Shown piece after piece: positions 11,370-20,726 of a DNA stretch of 64,000 bases. The notes beneath the pieces were generated by a model. The model was not told the DNA's origin, made no database searches, and was given only the letters and a program-made list of their open reading frames with translations. The position numbers and the translations under genes are program-made. The stretch lies in contig NZ_WYDP01000005.1 of the NCBI RefSeq assembly GCF_009904055.1, positions 1 through 64,000 on the forward strand, in the 5' to 3' direction. Each line of letters begins with the position of its first letter. Position 1 is the first letter of the stretch. This DNA comes from Rubellimicrobium sp. CFH 75288. Its GTDB lineage: Bacteria; Pseudomonadota; Alphaproteobacteria; Rhodobacterales; Rhodobacteraceae.

Positions 11370-11852
11370 ATGGGCGCGAGCCTTCAGACCTCTGATCCGT
11401 CCGGCGGATCGCGTCGCCGAAGGGGACGACGCGCCCAGCCGATGAGCGAGATCAACATCACGCCCTTCGTGGACGTGATGCTGGTGCTGCTCATCATCTT
11501 CATGGTGGCAGCCCCCCTGCTGACGGTCGGCGTGCCGGTGGAGCTGCCGCAGACGGCGGCGAACGCGCTGCCCCTCGACCAGGAGGAGCCGCTGACTGTC
11601 ACCGTCACCGGGGACGGGCGCATCATGATCCAGACCACCGAGGTGCCCGAAAGCGAGCTGATCCCCCGCCTGGCCGCAATCGCCGCGGAGCGCACGTCGC
11701 GGCGGGTGTATCTGCGCGCCGACGGCGCGAATGCCTGGGGCCGTGTGGCCCAGGTCATGGGCGCGCTCAATGCCGGGGGCTTCAACGATATCGGCCTCGT
11801 GACGGATGCAGGCGGGCCCGACATGGGCGCATCCCTGATCACGGAAGGCTGA
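11370..11852 (+). CDS. tolR: TolR, proton-channel partner of TolQ
   Basis: 160 residues, ExbD/TolR family. A basic cytoplasmic N-terminus (RRRRGRR) leads to [22 protein letters not shown], with the essential transmembrane Asp at position 35. The periplasmic domain covers about 55-150. Forms the TolQ5R2-type motor. Start at ATG 11370, with AGGAGG just upstream; TolA follows after 6 bases. Confidence 0.95.
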   Translation: MGASLQTSDPSGGSRRRRGRRAQPMSEINITPFVDVMLVLLIIFMVAAPLLTVGVPVELPQTAANALPLDQEEPLTVTVTGDGRIMIQTTEVPESELIPRLAAIAAERTSRRVYLRADGANAWGRVAQVMGALNAGGFNDIGLVTDAGGPDMGASLITEG

Positions 11853-11858
11853 CCGATC

Positions 11859-13115
11859 GTGTCTCCCGGGGGCTATATCTCGACCGCTGCGCATGCGGTT
11901 CTGATCGGCCTCGTGCTGTTCGGGCCCGGCATGCGTCCCGAACCCCTGGATTTCCGGGTCACGCCGGTGACGGTGGTCTCGGGCGCCGAATTCGCGGCGC
12001 TGGTCCAGCGCACCGCACCGCGGCCGGAGATCCAGGGCGAGACCGCTCCGGCGCCCCCCCCCGCCGAGACGCCCCCTGCTCCGCCGGCGGCCGAGCCCGA
12101 ACCCACCCCCGCACCGGCGCCCGAGCCGCAGCCGGCGCCCGCCGAGGAAGCCCCTCCGCCCCCGCCACCCGAGCCGCCGCCGCCCGCACCCGAGCCGGTC
12201 AGCGTCGTGCCCGAGCCGCCGCCTCCGCCGCCGCCCGCGCCGGAGCCGGCTCCGGCTGTGCCGGAACCTGCTCCACCCCCACCCCCGCCGCCCCCTGTGA
12301 CTGCGGTGGCGCAGGCGCCGCGACCGATCCCGCGGCCGGCGCCGCGCGTCGCCCCCGAGGCGGCACCCCCAAGCGAGGCGGCACCGGCCCCCGTCCAGCA
12401 GGCGGCCGCGCAACCGGCCCCTGCCCCCGATCCCGAACCGACCCCGCCCCAGGAGGAGGCCGCACCGCCGGAGGCGGCAACCGAGATCGTCACCGAGGCC
12501 GAGCAGCCAGCCGCGGCCCCCGAGCCGCCTACGCCCGCGCCGCCGATCACGGCGGTGGCCCGGGCTGTCCGGCCGGCCTCGCGTCCGGCGCGTCCCGCAG
12601 CGACGCAGCCCGCCGAGACGCAGGTGGCGGCCGCGTCCGCCGCAGCCGAGCGGCCGACACCACCCACCGAGCCGGCAGCGGCTCCTGCGCGACCGGAGCC
12701 TGCGGTGGACGACGCCGTGGCGGCCGCCTTGGCTGCCGCATCCTCGGCCGCCGCCTCGGGCCAGTCGGGAGAGGGTGCGCAGAGGGCCGATCCCGGTCCG
12801 CCGATGACAGGCGCCGAGCGGGATGCCTTCCGCGTGGCCGTCCAGCAATGCTGGATCGTCGATCCGGGCAGCCAGGCCGGTCGTGTCACGGTGACCGTCG
12901 CCTTCGAGCTCGGGCGGGACGCGAAGGTGGCGGGCGACATCCGTCTGCTCACCCACAATGCCGAGTCGAGTTCGGCTGCCGACAGCGCCTTCGCGTCGGC
13001 GCGCCGCGCGATCCTGCGCTGCCAGGGCGACGGCTTCCCCCTCCCCGCCGAGAAGTACGAGCAATGGCGGGTCGTGGAGATGACCTTCAACCCGGAGGCG
13101 ATGACGATCCGATGA
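11859..13115 (+). CDS. tolA: TolA, periplasm-spanning Tol-Pal protein with Pro/Ala/Glu-rich middle domain
   Basis: 418 residues. One membrane anchor near the N-terminus (about 7-25), then a roughly 280-residue middle region made almost wholly of P, A, E, V and Q with long polyproline runs, and a C-terminal globular domain (about 310-418; [20 protein letters not shown]... to NPEAMTIR) that contains two cysteines as in other TolA domain III sequences. It links the TolQR motor to TolB/Pal at the outer membrane. GTG start. In enterobacteria the middle domain is Ala/Lys-rich helix; here it is extended polyproline, so identification rests on the C-terminal domain and gene order. Confidence 0.92.
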   Translation: MSPGGYISTAAHAVLIGLVLFGPGMRPEPLDFRVTPVTVVSGAEFAALVQRTAPRPEIQGETAPAPPPAETPPAPPAAEPEPTPAPAPEPQPAPAEEAPPPPPPEPPPPAPEPVSVVPEPPPPPPPAPEPAPAVPEPAPPPPPPPPVTAVAQAPRPIPRPAPRVAPEAAPPSEAAPAPVQQAAAQPAPAPDPEPTPPQEEAAPPEAATEIVTEAEQPAAAPEPPTPAPPITAVARAVRPASRPARPAATQPAETQVAAASAAAERPTPPTEPAAAPARPEPAVDDAVAAALAAASSAAASGQSGEGAQRADPGPPMTGAERDAFRVAVQQCWIVDPGSQAGRVTVTVAFELGRDAKVAGDIRLLTHNAESSSAADSAFASARRAILRCQGDGFPLPAEKYEQWRVVEMTFNPEAMTIR

Positions 13116-13150
13116 CCCCCCCAGGCCGCCCCCCTTGCAAGAGGTTTGCC

Positions 13151-14485
13151 ATGCCTTCCCGCCGCCGTTTCCTGTTCCTGTCGGGTGCAGCGCTGGCCGC
13201 ACCCGCGCTCGTCGCCGCACCTGCCCGCGCACAGGGGCCGTTGCGGATCGACGTCACGCAGGGCGTGGTGGAGCCGATCCCCTTTGCCATCGCGCCGTTC
13301 CAGGTCGAGACGGGCGGAGCCGAAGGTGCCGCACGCGACATCGCAGGCCTCGTGGCAGCCGATCTGGTCGGGACAGGCCTGTTCCGCCAGATCCCCGCCT
13401 CGGCGTTCATCTCGGTGCCGTCATCCTTCGGTCAGGCGCCGAACTATCCCGACTGGCGGGCGATCAATGCGCAGGCCCTCGTCACCGGAGCGGTGGGCGT
13501 CCAAGGCGGAAACCTGGTCGTCAAGTTCCGCCTCTACGACATCTTCGCGGGCGCCGAACTCGGTGAGGGGCTCCAGTTTGCCGGAACACAAGCAGGCTGG
13601 CGACGCATGGCCCACAAGGTCGCCGATGCGGTCTATTCCCGCATCACGGGCGAAGGCGGCTATTTCGACAGCCGCGTGGTCTTCGTCTCCCAGTCCGGCC
13701 CCAAGGACGCGCGGACCCATCGCTTGGCCGTGATGGATTACGACGGGGCGAACGTCCAGTATCTCACCGACGCGTCCACGCTCCTCTTCGCACCCCGGTT
13801 CAGCCCGCGCGGAGATCGCGTCCTCTATACCAGCTACGAATCGGGTCAGCCCGCGATCTACCTGATCGACGTGGCGACCGTCTCGCGGGCCCGCGTGCCG
13901 ACCGCACCGGGCGAGATGACCTTTTCTCCGCGCTTCGCCCCGGACGGCCGGCGGATCGTCTATTCCGTCTCCACGGGCGGGAACACGGACATCTACGCGA
14001 CGGATCTGGGCTCGGGCTCGTCCTCGCGGCTCAGTTCCGCACCCTCCATCGAAACGGCGCCCTCCTTCTCGCCCGACGGCTCGCGCCTGGTCTTCGAGAG
14101 CGACCGGTCGGGAACGCAGCAACTCTACGTGATGGGCGCCGGCGGCGGCGAGCCTCAGCGCATCTCGTTCGGCGAGGGGCGCTATTCCACGCCGGTCTGG
14201 TCGCCGCGCGGCGACCTGATCGCGTTCACCAAGCAGCATGCCGGCCGGTTCCATATCGGGGTCATGCGGACGAACGGCTCGGAGGAACGGCTGCTGACGG
14301 CAAGCTTCCTCGATGAGGGGCCCACCTGGGCGCCGAACGGGCGCGTGCTGATGTTCACGCGAGAGACACAGGGCGCGCAGGGGGCACCGTCGCTCTACAC
14401 GGTGGATGTGTCGGGGCGGAACCTGCGGCAGGTTCCGGGGATCGGCATGGCGGCCGATCCGTCCTGGGGACCGCTGCTGCCCTGA
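13151..14485 (+). CDS. tolB: TolB, periplasmic beta-propeller of the Tol-Pal system
   Basis: 444 residues: signal peptide, TolB N-domain (about 30-165), then a six-bladed propeller of repeated F-(S/A)-P-D/R-G-x-R motifs ([55 protein letters not shown]). It binds Pal and TolA. The signal reads [25 protein letters not shown], which looks like a Tat signal instead of the Sec type. ATG 13151 is preferred because AAGAGG lies 6 bases before it; an earlier in-frame ATG at 13112 overlaps the tolA stop and would add 13 residues. Confidence 0.94.
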   Translation: MPSRRRFLFLSGAALAAPALVAAPARAQGPLRIDVTQGVVEPIPFAIAPFQVETGGAEGAARDIAGLVAADLVGTGLFRQIPASAFISVPSSFGQAPNYPDWRAINAQALVTGAVGVQGGNLVVKFRLYDIFAGAELGEGLQFAGTQAGWRRMAHKVADAVYSRITGEGGYFDSRVVFVSQSGPKDARTHRLAVMDYDGANVQYLTDASTLLFAPRFSPRGDRVLYTSYESGQPAIYLIDVATVSRARVPTAPGEMTFSPRFAPDGRRIVYSVSTGGNTDIYATDLGSGSSSRLSSAPSIETAPSFSPDGSRLVFESDRSGTQQLYVMGAGGGEPQRISFGEGRYSTPVWSPRGDLIAFTKQHAGRFHIGVMRTNGSEERLLTASFLDEGPTWAPNGRVLMFTRETQGAQGAPSLYTVDVSGRNLRQVPGIGMAADPSWGPLLP

Positions 14486-14537
14486 GGCTTGGCACGCGTC
14501 CGGTGGGCGCGATAGGATGGATGGAGGGGGTGGACCC

Positions 14538-15098
14538 ATGACGAAGTGGATGCTGGTGGCCGCGATCGGCCTGTCGCTGGGGCTGTCGGCCTGCACGAGG
14601 CCCGACCGCTTCGGCCCTGGCGGCGCGGGCGGCGCAGGCGGGATCGGCGGTCCCGGCGGCGCGGCGGGCCTGCCCGGGGCGGGCGTGCCGGGCGTGGGCA
14701 CCGGCGGGCTCGGAGGACCCTCCGATCCGACCTCGCCGGCCTATTTCCAGCAGACCGTGGGCGACCGGGTCTTCTTTGCGGTGGACCAATCCACCCTGTC
14801 GCCCCAGGCCATCCAGACGCTGGACGGTCAGGCGCGCTGGCTGCTGTCGAACGCCTCCTACCAGATCGTGGTGGAAGGCCATGCCGACGAGCAGGGCACG
14901 CGCGAATACAACGTCGCCCTGGGAGCACGACGCGCCAATGCAGTTCGTGAGTACCTCATCTCGCAGGGTGTCCCCGGCAACCGGATCCGCACCATCTCCT
15001 ACGGCAAGGAGCGGCCTGTCGCGACCTGCTCGGACGAAAGCTGCTATTCACAGAACCGCCGGGCCGTCACGGTGATTGCGGCGGCAGGACTGAGCTGA
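14538..15098 (+). CDS. pal: Pal, peptidoglycan-associated outer-membrane lipoprotein
   Basis: 186 residues. Lipobox GLSAC with Cys19 as lipidation site; next a very glycine-rich linker (about 26-62, GG/GAGG repeats); then the OmpA-like peptidoglycan-binding domain with VFFAVDQSTLS, VEGHADEQGTREYNVALGARRA and RIRTISYGKERP. A CSDESC pair sits near the C-terminus. It anchors the outer membrane to the wall and is the target of TolB/TolA. Start at ATG 14538 after a GGAGGGGG stretch. Stop and cpoB start share one base. Confidence 0.95.
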   Translation: MTKWMLVAAIGLSLGLSACTRPDRFGPGGAGGAGGIGGPGGAAGLPGAGVPGVGTGGLGGPSDPTSPAYFQQTVGDRVFFAVDQSTLSPQAIQTLDGQARWLLSNASYQIVVEGHADEQGTREYNVALGARRANAVREYLISQGVPGNRIRTISYGKERPVATCSDESCYSQNRRAVTVIAAAGLS

Positions 15099-15937
15099 TG
15101 CGCCGCCTCGCTTCCCTGCTCCTGATCGCCTGGCCCGTGGCGGTGCAGGCGCAGGCCGATCCGCAGACCCTGGCGGACATTCGCGCCCAGGTGGCCGCTC
15201 TCGCCGGTCAGATCGACGGGTTGCGGGCAGAGTTGAGCGCCTCCGGTGCGCTGGCCGCAGGCGTGCCGGGCGGCACGCCGCTGGATCGGCTCAACGCCAT
15301 CGAGTCGGAGCTTCAACGCCTGACCGCCAAGACCGAGGAGCTCGAGTTCCGCATCAACCGGATCACGGCCGACGGCACGAACCGGCTGGGCGACATCGAA
15401 TTCCGCCTGTGCGAGATCGAGCCAGGCTGCGACATCGCCAATCTCGGCACGACCCCGTCCCTGGGCGGGGTGGACAATGCCGCTGTGGTACCCCTGCCAG
15501 AGGCGGCGCAGCCGGTGGCGCCGACCCCCCTTCCCGATACCGGCCCCGACCTGGCCGTCAGCGAACAGGCGGATTTCGAGCGGGCGCAGGAGGCGCTCGC
15601 AAACCGTGACTTTCGCGGCGCCGCTGACGGCTTTGCGGCCTTTGTCCAGGCCTATCCGGGCAGCCCCCTGACGGCGCGGGCGCAAATGGCCCGTGGAGAG
15701 GCCCTCGACGCGCTGGGGGAGACGGACAACGCCGCGCGGGCCTATCTGGACGCCTTCTCGGCGGACCCGTCCGGCGCCCTGGCAGCCGATGCGCTTCTGG
15801 CGCTGGGGCGCAATCTCGGGCGCCTTGGCCAGGGAGCCGATGCCTGCGTGACGCTGGCGGAGATCGAAGCGCGGTTTCCGGCTTCGCCCCTCGTGGCGCA
15901 GGCGCGCAGCGAGCGGGACAGTCTCGGCTGCCCTTGA
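15098..15937 (+). CDS. cpoB: CpoB/YbgF, periplasmic coordinator of Tol-Pal and peptidoglycan synthesis
   Basis: 279 residues: Sec signal (about 1-17), an N-terminal coiled coil (DIRAQVAALAGQIDGLRAEL..., RLNAIESELQRLTAKTEELEFRINR, about 25-95), a Pro-rich linker, and C-terminal TPR repeats (about 155-275; DFERAQEALANRDFRGAADGFAAFVQAYP, ARAQMARGEALDALGETDNAARAYLDA). The stop overlaps the start of tilS. Confidence 0.92.
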   Translation: MRRLASLLLIAWPVAVQAQADPQTLADIRAQVAALAGQIDGLRAELSASGALAAGVPGGTPLDRLNAIESELQRLTAKTEELEFRINRITADGTNRLGDIEFRLCEIEPGCDIANLGTTPSLGGVDNAAVVPLPEAAQPVAPTPLPDTGPDLAVSEQADFERAQEALANRDFRGAADGFAAFVQAYPGSPLTARAQMARGEALDALGETDNAARAYLDAFSADPSGALAADALLALGRNLGRLGQGADACVTLAEIEARFPASPLVAQARSERDSLGCP

Positions 15938-17211
15938 CCGACCGAGCCGCGGCGGACCCGGTCGCGGCTCTTGCCGCCTTTCTGGACCTGTATCCCACGG
16001 CCGGTGGGGGGATCGGCATCGCGGTGTCAGGGGGTAGCGACAGCATGGCGCTTCTCCACGCGGCAGCCCTCCTGGCAAGGCAGCGGAGCCTCCCGCTGAC
16101 GGCAGCGACTGTCGATCACCGGCTGAGAGCGGGATCGGACGCAGAAGCGCGCCAGGTCGGCGCGGTCTGCACCGGCCTGGGGGTTGGGCACGCCATCCTG
16201 CCCTGGGCGGATGCGCCCGGACATGGAAACCTCCAGCAGGCGGCGCGACAGGCGCGCCGGCGTCTCCTGAGCGCATGGGCTCTGCGCGAGGGCGTGTCAC
16301 TCGTCCTGCTCGGGCATACGGCCGACGACGTGGCCGAGACGGTCCTGCTCCGGCTCGCCCGCGGGTCGGGTGTGGACGGACTGGCCCGGATGCGCGCGTG
16401 GTGGATGGCGGACGGTGTGGCCTGGGGCCGCCCCTTTCTCGATCTTCCGCGGGCCGGGTTGCGGCGCTGGCTGGCAGATCGCGGAAAGACATGGATCGAC
16501 GATCCCTCCAACGACGATCTTCGCCACGACCGGGCGCGGGCCCGCAGGCTCATGGAGGCACTCGCCCCGCTTGGGCTGACGCGGGAGCGCCTCTGCCGGA
16601 CAGCCGGCCACATGGCTCGGGCGAGGGAGGTGCTCGAGGCGGCTGCGATCGGCCGGGCGCAGACCGATCTGCGGATCGAGCAGGGCGATGTGCTTCTCTC
16701 CCCGCGCTGCCTGCATCTGCAGGCGGACGAGACGGCCGGCCGGCTGCTGCGCGCGGCGCTGGAATGGATCGGCGGCAGCGGCAAGCCCCGCTGGGAGGCG
16801 CTGCTCCGGGCTGCGGCGCTCGTGCAACGCGGCCGCCGGGCCGCTCTGGGCGGCTGTACGCTCCTGCCGGAACCTTGGGGCGCGGCTCCGGGCGGCGTCC
16901 GCGTGACGCGCGAGATGCGGGCGGTGGCGGGGCTGTCGGTCCCGGTCCGATCCGATGGCCCCATGATCTGGGACCGCTGGACGATCGTGCCGCCAGAAGC
17001 CAGCCCGACGGGGGATCTGCGCGTCGCCGCCCTGGGCCCGGCGGGACTGGCACAACTTGCGTCCGTCCCCCGCAACCTGCCCGCTGTCTCGCTCATGGCA
17101 AGCCCTGCAATCTGGACGGGCGACTGCCTTGTGGCCGCGCCACTGGCCGGAGGGTCCCGGGGTTGGTCCTGCACTCCCGCCAGCCCCTTCCCCCTCCCTG
17201 TCGGCTCCTGA
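15934..17211 (+). CDS. tilS: TilS, tRNA(Ile)-lysidine synthase
   Basis: 425 residues. Adds lysine to C34 of the CAU anticodon of a minor tRNA-Ile, an essential reaction. The ATP-pyrophosphatase motif SGGSDSM is at about 32-38, followed by [22 protein letters not shown] and the [26 protein letters not shown] segment typical of the family. The C-terminal part is divergent, as is common. It begins with TTG 15934, overlapping the cpoB stop by four bases (TTGA), so it is translationally coupled to the tol operon. Confidence 0.93.
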   Translation: MTDRAAADPVAALAAFLDLYPTAGGGIGIAVSGGSDSMALLHAAALLARQRSLPLTAATVDHRLRAGSDAEARQVGAVCTGLGVGHAILPWADAPGHGNLQQAARQARRRLLSAWALREGVSLVLLGHTADDVAETVLLRLARGSGVDGLARMRAWWMADGVAWGRPFLDLPRAGLRRWLADRGKTWIDDPSNDDLRHDRARARRLMEALAPLGLTRERLCRTAGHMARAREVLEAAAIGRAQTDLRIEQGDVLLSPRCLHLQADETAGRLLRAALEWIGGSGKPRWEALLRAAALVQRGRRAALGGCTLLPEPWGAAPGGVRVTREMRAVAGLSVPVRSDGPMIWDRWTIVPPEASPTGDLRVAALGPAGLAQLASVPRNLPAVSLMASPAIWTGDCLVAAPLAGGSRGWSCTPASPFPLPVGS

Positions 17212-17341
17212 GCAGACCCCCTGCGGCGGAGCGCCGCCGGCCGCCGGACGGCGCGGCTTTCGGATTGAACGTCGGGCAGGGACCCTTATCTTTGGCCCAT
17301 CGCCGCGGGCAGGCCGTCCGCGCTTGGGGGAGTCCGCTGTT

Positions 17342-19258
17342 TTGGGCAACGCGCGCAACATCGCCTTCTGGGTCGTCCTGTTTCTTCTGGTCCTGGCCCT
17401 GTTCAACCTGTTCTCCGGGGGTCAGGCGAACACGGCCTCCAACGCGCGGTCCTATTCAGACTTTGTGGCCGCGGTTCAGTCGGGCCAGGTCGCACAGGCC
17501 ACGATCGACGGCGAGGAAGTGCGCTTCCGCAGCGTGGACGGACGCGACTACGTGACCATCCTCCCACCGGATGCCGAGGTGACCAACCTCCTGCTCCAGA
17601 ACAACGTGCCCGTCTCGGCCCGTTCGCAGCAGCAATCGGGGTTCACCGCGTTCATCCTGTCGCTTCTGCCCTTCCTGCTTCTCATCGGCGTCTGGATCTA
17701 CTTCATGAACCGGATGCAGGGCGGCGGGCGCGGGGGCGCGATGGGCTTCGGCAAGTCCCGCGCCAAGCTGCTGACGGAACGGCATGGCCGCGTCACCTTC
17801 GACGACGTGGCGGGCATCGACGAGGCCAAGGAGGAGCTGGAGGAGATCGTCGAGTTCCTGCGCAACCCGCAGAAGTTCTCGCGCCTCGGCGGCAAGATCC
17901 CCAAGGGCGCGCTGCTCGTCGGCCCCCCCGGCACCGGCAAGACGCTGCTCGCTCGCGCCATCGCGGGCGAGGCGGGCGTGCCGTTCTTCACCATCTCGGG
18001 CTCCGACTTCGTGGAAATGTTCGTGGGCGTGGGCGCCTCCCGCGTGCGCGACATGTTCGAGCAGGCCAAGAAGAACGCTCCCTGCATCGTCTTCATCGAC
18101 GAAATCGACGCCGTGGGCCGCTCGCGCGGGGTAGGCTATGGCGGCGGCAACGACGAGCGCGAACAGACGCTGAACCAGCTTCTGGTCGAAATGGACGGCT
18201 TCGAGGCCAACGAGGGCATCATCATCGTCGCGGCCACCAACCGCCCCGATGTGCTGGACCCCGCCCTCCTGCGCCCAGGCCGCTTCGACCGGCAGGTTCA
18301 GGTGCCCAACCCCGACATCAAGGGCCGCGAGAAGATCCTTGGCGTGCACGCCCGCAAGGTGCCGCTCGGCCCGGACGTGGACCTGCGCATCATCGCCCGC
18401 GGCACCCCCGGCTTCTCGGGCGCCGACCTAGCCAACCTCGTCAACGAGGCGGCTCTGATGGCGGCCCGGGTGGGGCGGCGTTTCGTCACCATGGTCGATT
18501 TCGAGAGCGCCAAGGACAAGGTCATGATGGGCGCGGAGCGCCGTTCCATGGTCATGTCCGAGGAGGAGAAGCGCCTGACCGCCTATCACGAGGCCGGCCA
18601 CGCGATCGTGGGTCTCAACGTGCCCCAGCACGACCCGATCCACAAGGCGACCATCATTCCGCGCGGCCGGGCCCTTGGCCTTGTGCTGTCGCTGCCCGAA
18701 CGCGACCAGCTCTCGGTGACCTACACCAAGTACAAGTCCAAGATCGCGATGGCCATGGGGGGTCGTGTCGCCGAGGAACTGGTCTTCGGGCCTGAGCAGG
18801 TGACATCCGGCGCCACGAGCGACATCCAGCAGGCCACCCGCATCGCACGTGCGATGGTGACGCAGTTCGGCATGTCCGAGAAGCTCGGCTATGTCGATTA
18901 CGCCAACGAGCAGCAGAGTTTTCTCGGGGCCTATCAGGGCGCCGTGAACCATTCCGCCGAGACGCAGAAGCTGATCGACGCAGAGGTCAAGCGGATCATC
19001 GACGAAGGCTACGAGACGGCCAAGCGGATCCTGACCGAGAAGCGGGATGACCTCGAGCGCCTGGCGCAGGGCCTTCTCGAGTACGAGACCCTCACGGGGT
19101 CCGAGATCACGCGCGTCATCGCCGGCGAGCCGCTCCATCGCGGAGAGGACGCGGCGCCGCCCCCCCCCTCGGGCGGCGCCTCGATCACCGCAATCCCCAA
19201 GACGCCCCGACCCCGCCGCCGCCGCGACGAGGAGATGGAGCCCGAACCCTCTGCCTGA
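17342..19258 (+). CDS. ftsH: FtsH, membrane ATP-dependent zinc metalloprotease
   Basis: 638 residues. Two membrane helices (about 7-24 and 103-121) flank a periplasmic domain; then AAA+ with Walker A GPPGTGKT (194-201), Walker [11 protein letters not shown], second region of homology RPGRFDRQV (311-319), and a peptidase with the zinc motif HEAGH (416-420). It degrades misfolded membrane proteins and regulatory substrates. Start taken as TTG 17342: the family N-terminus GNARNIAFW follows, and GGGGGAG lies about 9 bases before. The track upstream is the tilS 3' region in another frame. The tilS-ftsH gap is 130 bases and may hold a promoter. Confidence 0.95.
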   Translation: MGNARNIAFWVVLFLLVLALFNLFSGGQANTASNARSYSDFVAAVQSGQVAQATIDGEEVRFRSVDGRDYVTILPPDAEVTNLLLQNNVPVSARSQQQSGFTAFILSLLPFLLLIGVWIYFMNRMQGGGRGGAMGFGKSRAKLLTERHGRVTFDDVAGIDEAKEELEEIVEFLRNPQKFSRLGGKIPKGALLVGPPGTGKTLLARAIAGEAGVPFFTISGSDFVEMFVGVGASRVRDMFEQAKKNAPCIVFIDEIDAVGRSRGVGYGGGNDEREQTLNQLLVEMDGFEANEGIIIVAATNRPDVLDPALLRPGRFDRQVQVPNPDIKGREKILGVHARKVPLGPDVDLRIIARGTPGFSGADLANLVNEAALMAARVGRRFVTMVDFESAKDKVMMGAERRSMVMSEEEKRLTAYHEAGHAIVGLNVPQHDPIHKATIIPRGRALGLVLSLPERDQLSVTYTKYKSKIAMAMGGRVAEELVFGPEQVTSGATSDIQQATRIARAMVTQFGMSEKLGYVDYANEQQSFLGAYQGAVNHSAETQKLIDAEVKRIIDEGYETAKRILTEKRDDLERLAQGLLEYETLTGSEITRVIAGEPLHRGEDAAPPPPSGGASITAIPKTPRPRRRRDEEMEPEPSA

Positions 19259-19261
19259 TGC

Positions 19262-20035
19262 ATGGCCCACGGCGCCCCTGACTGGGATCCGGTCGCCTAC
19301 GCGCCGTCTCCGCGAACTGTGAGTCAGGCCGGGCCTCGACCTTCTGCGCCTGCTGGGTGCGCCGCCGGAAGGTGCGGTCGTGGACCTGTTCTGTGGCGAG
19401 AGCGCCATGGTTCCGGCCCTGCGCGCCCGCTTCCCCGGCCGGCGCCTGATCGGCGTGGACTCCTCCCTGAGGAAGATGGAAGCGGCATGGGGCTACGACG
19501 AGATCTGGCGGTACGGCGACTTCCGCTGGAGCCAGGAGCGGTCCAACGCGCTCATCTTCTGTGGCAACGGGATCCCCGACACGGAGCGGCACAACAGCCT
19601 TCTTCCCGGACTGGTCGAACTGCTGGCCCCGGGTGGACTGCTCGCCGTGCAGATTCCGCGCCAGTTCGCAGCTCCCTCGCACCGTCTCATTCGCGAAATC
19701 ACCTTCCGCCTCGATCCCGAGCGCTTCCCGGATGACCAGTCCGACCCGGTGGCCCCGCCCGCCGCCTATCGCCGCCTGCTCGCGCCGATGGCGCAGGTCG
19801 AGGTCTGGGAGACCGAGTATCTCCATCCCCTCATGCCCGTCGCGAAGGGCGCCCCGTGCGCGCCATCACGCAGGCCACCGAGCTGCAGTCCTGTTTCCCG
19901 TGGATGAGCGAAGGGGAGAGGCGCCAGTTCCTTGTAGCCTACGACGCCGCTCTGTCCGTCGCCTATCCGGCCGAGGCGGACGGGACGATCCTCTATCGCT
20001 ACCGCTGTCTGTTCCTCGTGGCACTGCGATGCGAT
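19262..20035 (+). pseudogene. tam: broken trans-aconitate 2-methyltransferase (tam)
   Basis: Homology to Tam (SAM-dependent methylation of trans-aconitate) is spread over different frames. The first part MAHGAPDWDPVAYA (19262 on) matches the family start. The next part, in another frame, reads RRLREL, a TGA at 19320-19322, then VRPGLDLLRLLGAPPEGAVVDLFCGESAM and on through LAPGGLLAVQIPRQF and YRRLLAPMAQVEVWETEYLHPLMPVAKGAP. After the CCCC run at 19852-19855 homology returns to the first frame as VRAITQATELQSCFPWM and ends near LFLVALR. That is two frameshifts and probably one nonsense change (CGA to TGA). No stop follows the last block; the frame runs on into the MOSC start. Confidence 0.8.
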
Positions 20036-20095
20036 TGCGCCGACTTGCGGGGAGGCGACAGGGGAGGGCAGGAAGGCCACAACGCAGGAGACGCC

Positions 20096-20600
20096 ATGCC
20101 CGCCCTCGTCGGCCCCCCCATCGCGGCACCATCGTCTGGCTGGGGCGGGTCACCCAGCCCGTTGGCGACGACCTCATCATCCACGGCGAGCCGGTGGCCG
20201 AAATGCCGCTCATCTTCGCCGGCTTCGCCACCGAGATCCACACGGGCGAGAGGCGCTCCGCCTGCACGCGGGTGCGTGACCTCCACCCGCGCAACACGCC
20301 GATCCGCGACGTCCGCCAGCTCTCGGTCGTCTCCGAGGAGGAGATGCCGGCAGTAGCCCGTGTCCTCTGGCCTGCGGCCATGGACCATGCCTGGCTCGGC
20401 GCCTCGGTCGCCGTCTCGGGCATCCCGGACTCCACGCATCTGCCCCCGTCCTCGCACCTTCAGGCCGAGGAAGGCTGCACATTGATCGCGGACATCGAGA
20501 ACCTGCCCTGTCATGAGCCGGCCCGGACTATCTCGGCGGAGCGCTGCGCCTGTTCGTCCCAGCTCGGCGTGGCTGGCAGCCGGACGCGGCGACGACCTGA
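20096..20600 (+). pseudogene. broken MOSC-domain (molybdenum cofactor sulfurase C-terminal-like) protein
   Basis: Three frames hold consecutive pieces of one MOSC protein. Frame one starts at ATG 20096 (MPALVGPP). After a run of seven C residues the sequence continues in a second frame: HRGTIVWLGRV ... VRDLHPRNTPIRDVRQLSVVSEEE ... GASVAVSGIPDSTHLPPSSHLQ ... NLPCHEPAR. The C-terminal end, ALRLFVPARRGWQPDAATT and stop at 20598-20600, is in a third frame. The roughly 40-50 residues normally between CHEPAR and the C-terminus are missing, so an internal deletion has probably occurred. Intact relatives bind sulfur or molybdenum cofactor adducts. It lies directly after the broken tam gene. Confidence 0.75.
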
Positions 20601-20691
20601 GCGGAAGGTTCCGATCTGCGTCAGGAGTTTCCGCAGGCGAGGCCGAAATGCGGCCGAAACCTGTCGCAATCGCCGTTCCGGGCGTGTCCGG

Positions 20692-20720
20692 CCTCCGCTA
20701 CGCAAGGCGCGACGCGGAGG
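20692..20720 (+). promoter_or_regulatory. possible hairpin masking the fhs ribosome-binding site
   Basis: CCTCCGC (20692-20698) can pair perfectly with GCGGAGG (20714-20720), leaving a 15-base loop. The second arm contains the GGAGG that serves fhs (ATG 20727). If formed in the mRNA, translation would be lowered. The pairing may be chance in GC-rich DNA. Confidence 0.3.
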
Positions 20721-20726
20721 GGAGCC

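Noticed and set aside
13112-13150. ATG 13112 as the tolB start, overlapping the tolA stop
   Set aside because: Possible, but it has no clear ribosome-binding site and would add 13 residues before the signal peptide; ATG 13151 has AAGAGG at good spacing.
10614-13232. 872-residue minus-strand open frame opposite tolQRA
   Set aside because: Gly/Arg-rich translation caused by the Pro/Ala-rich tolA codons; no recognisable protein.
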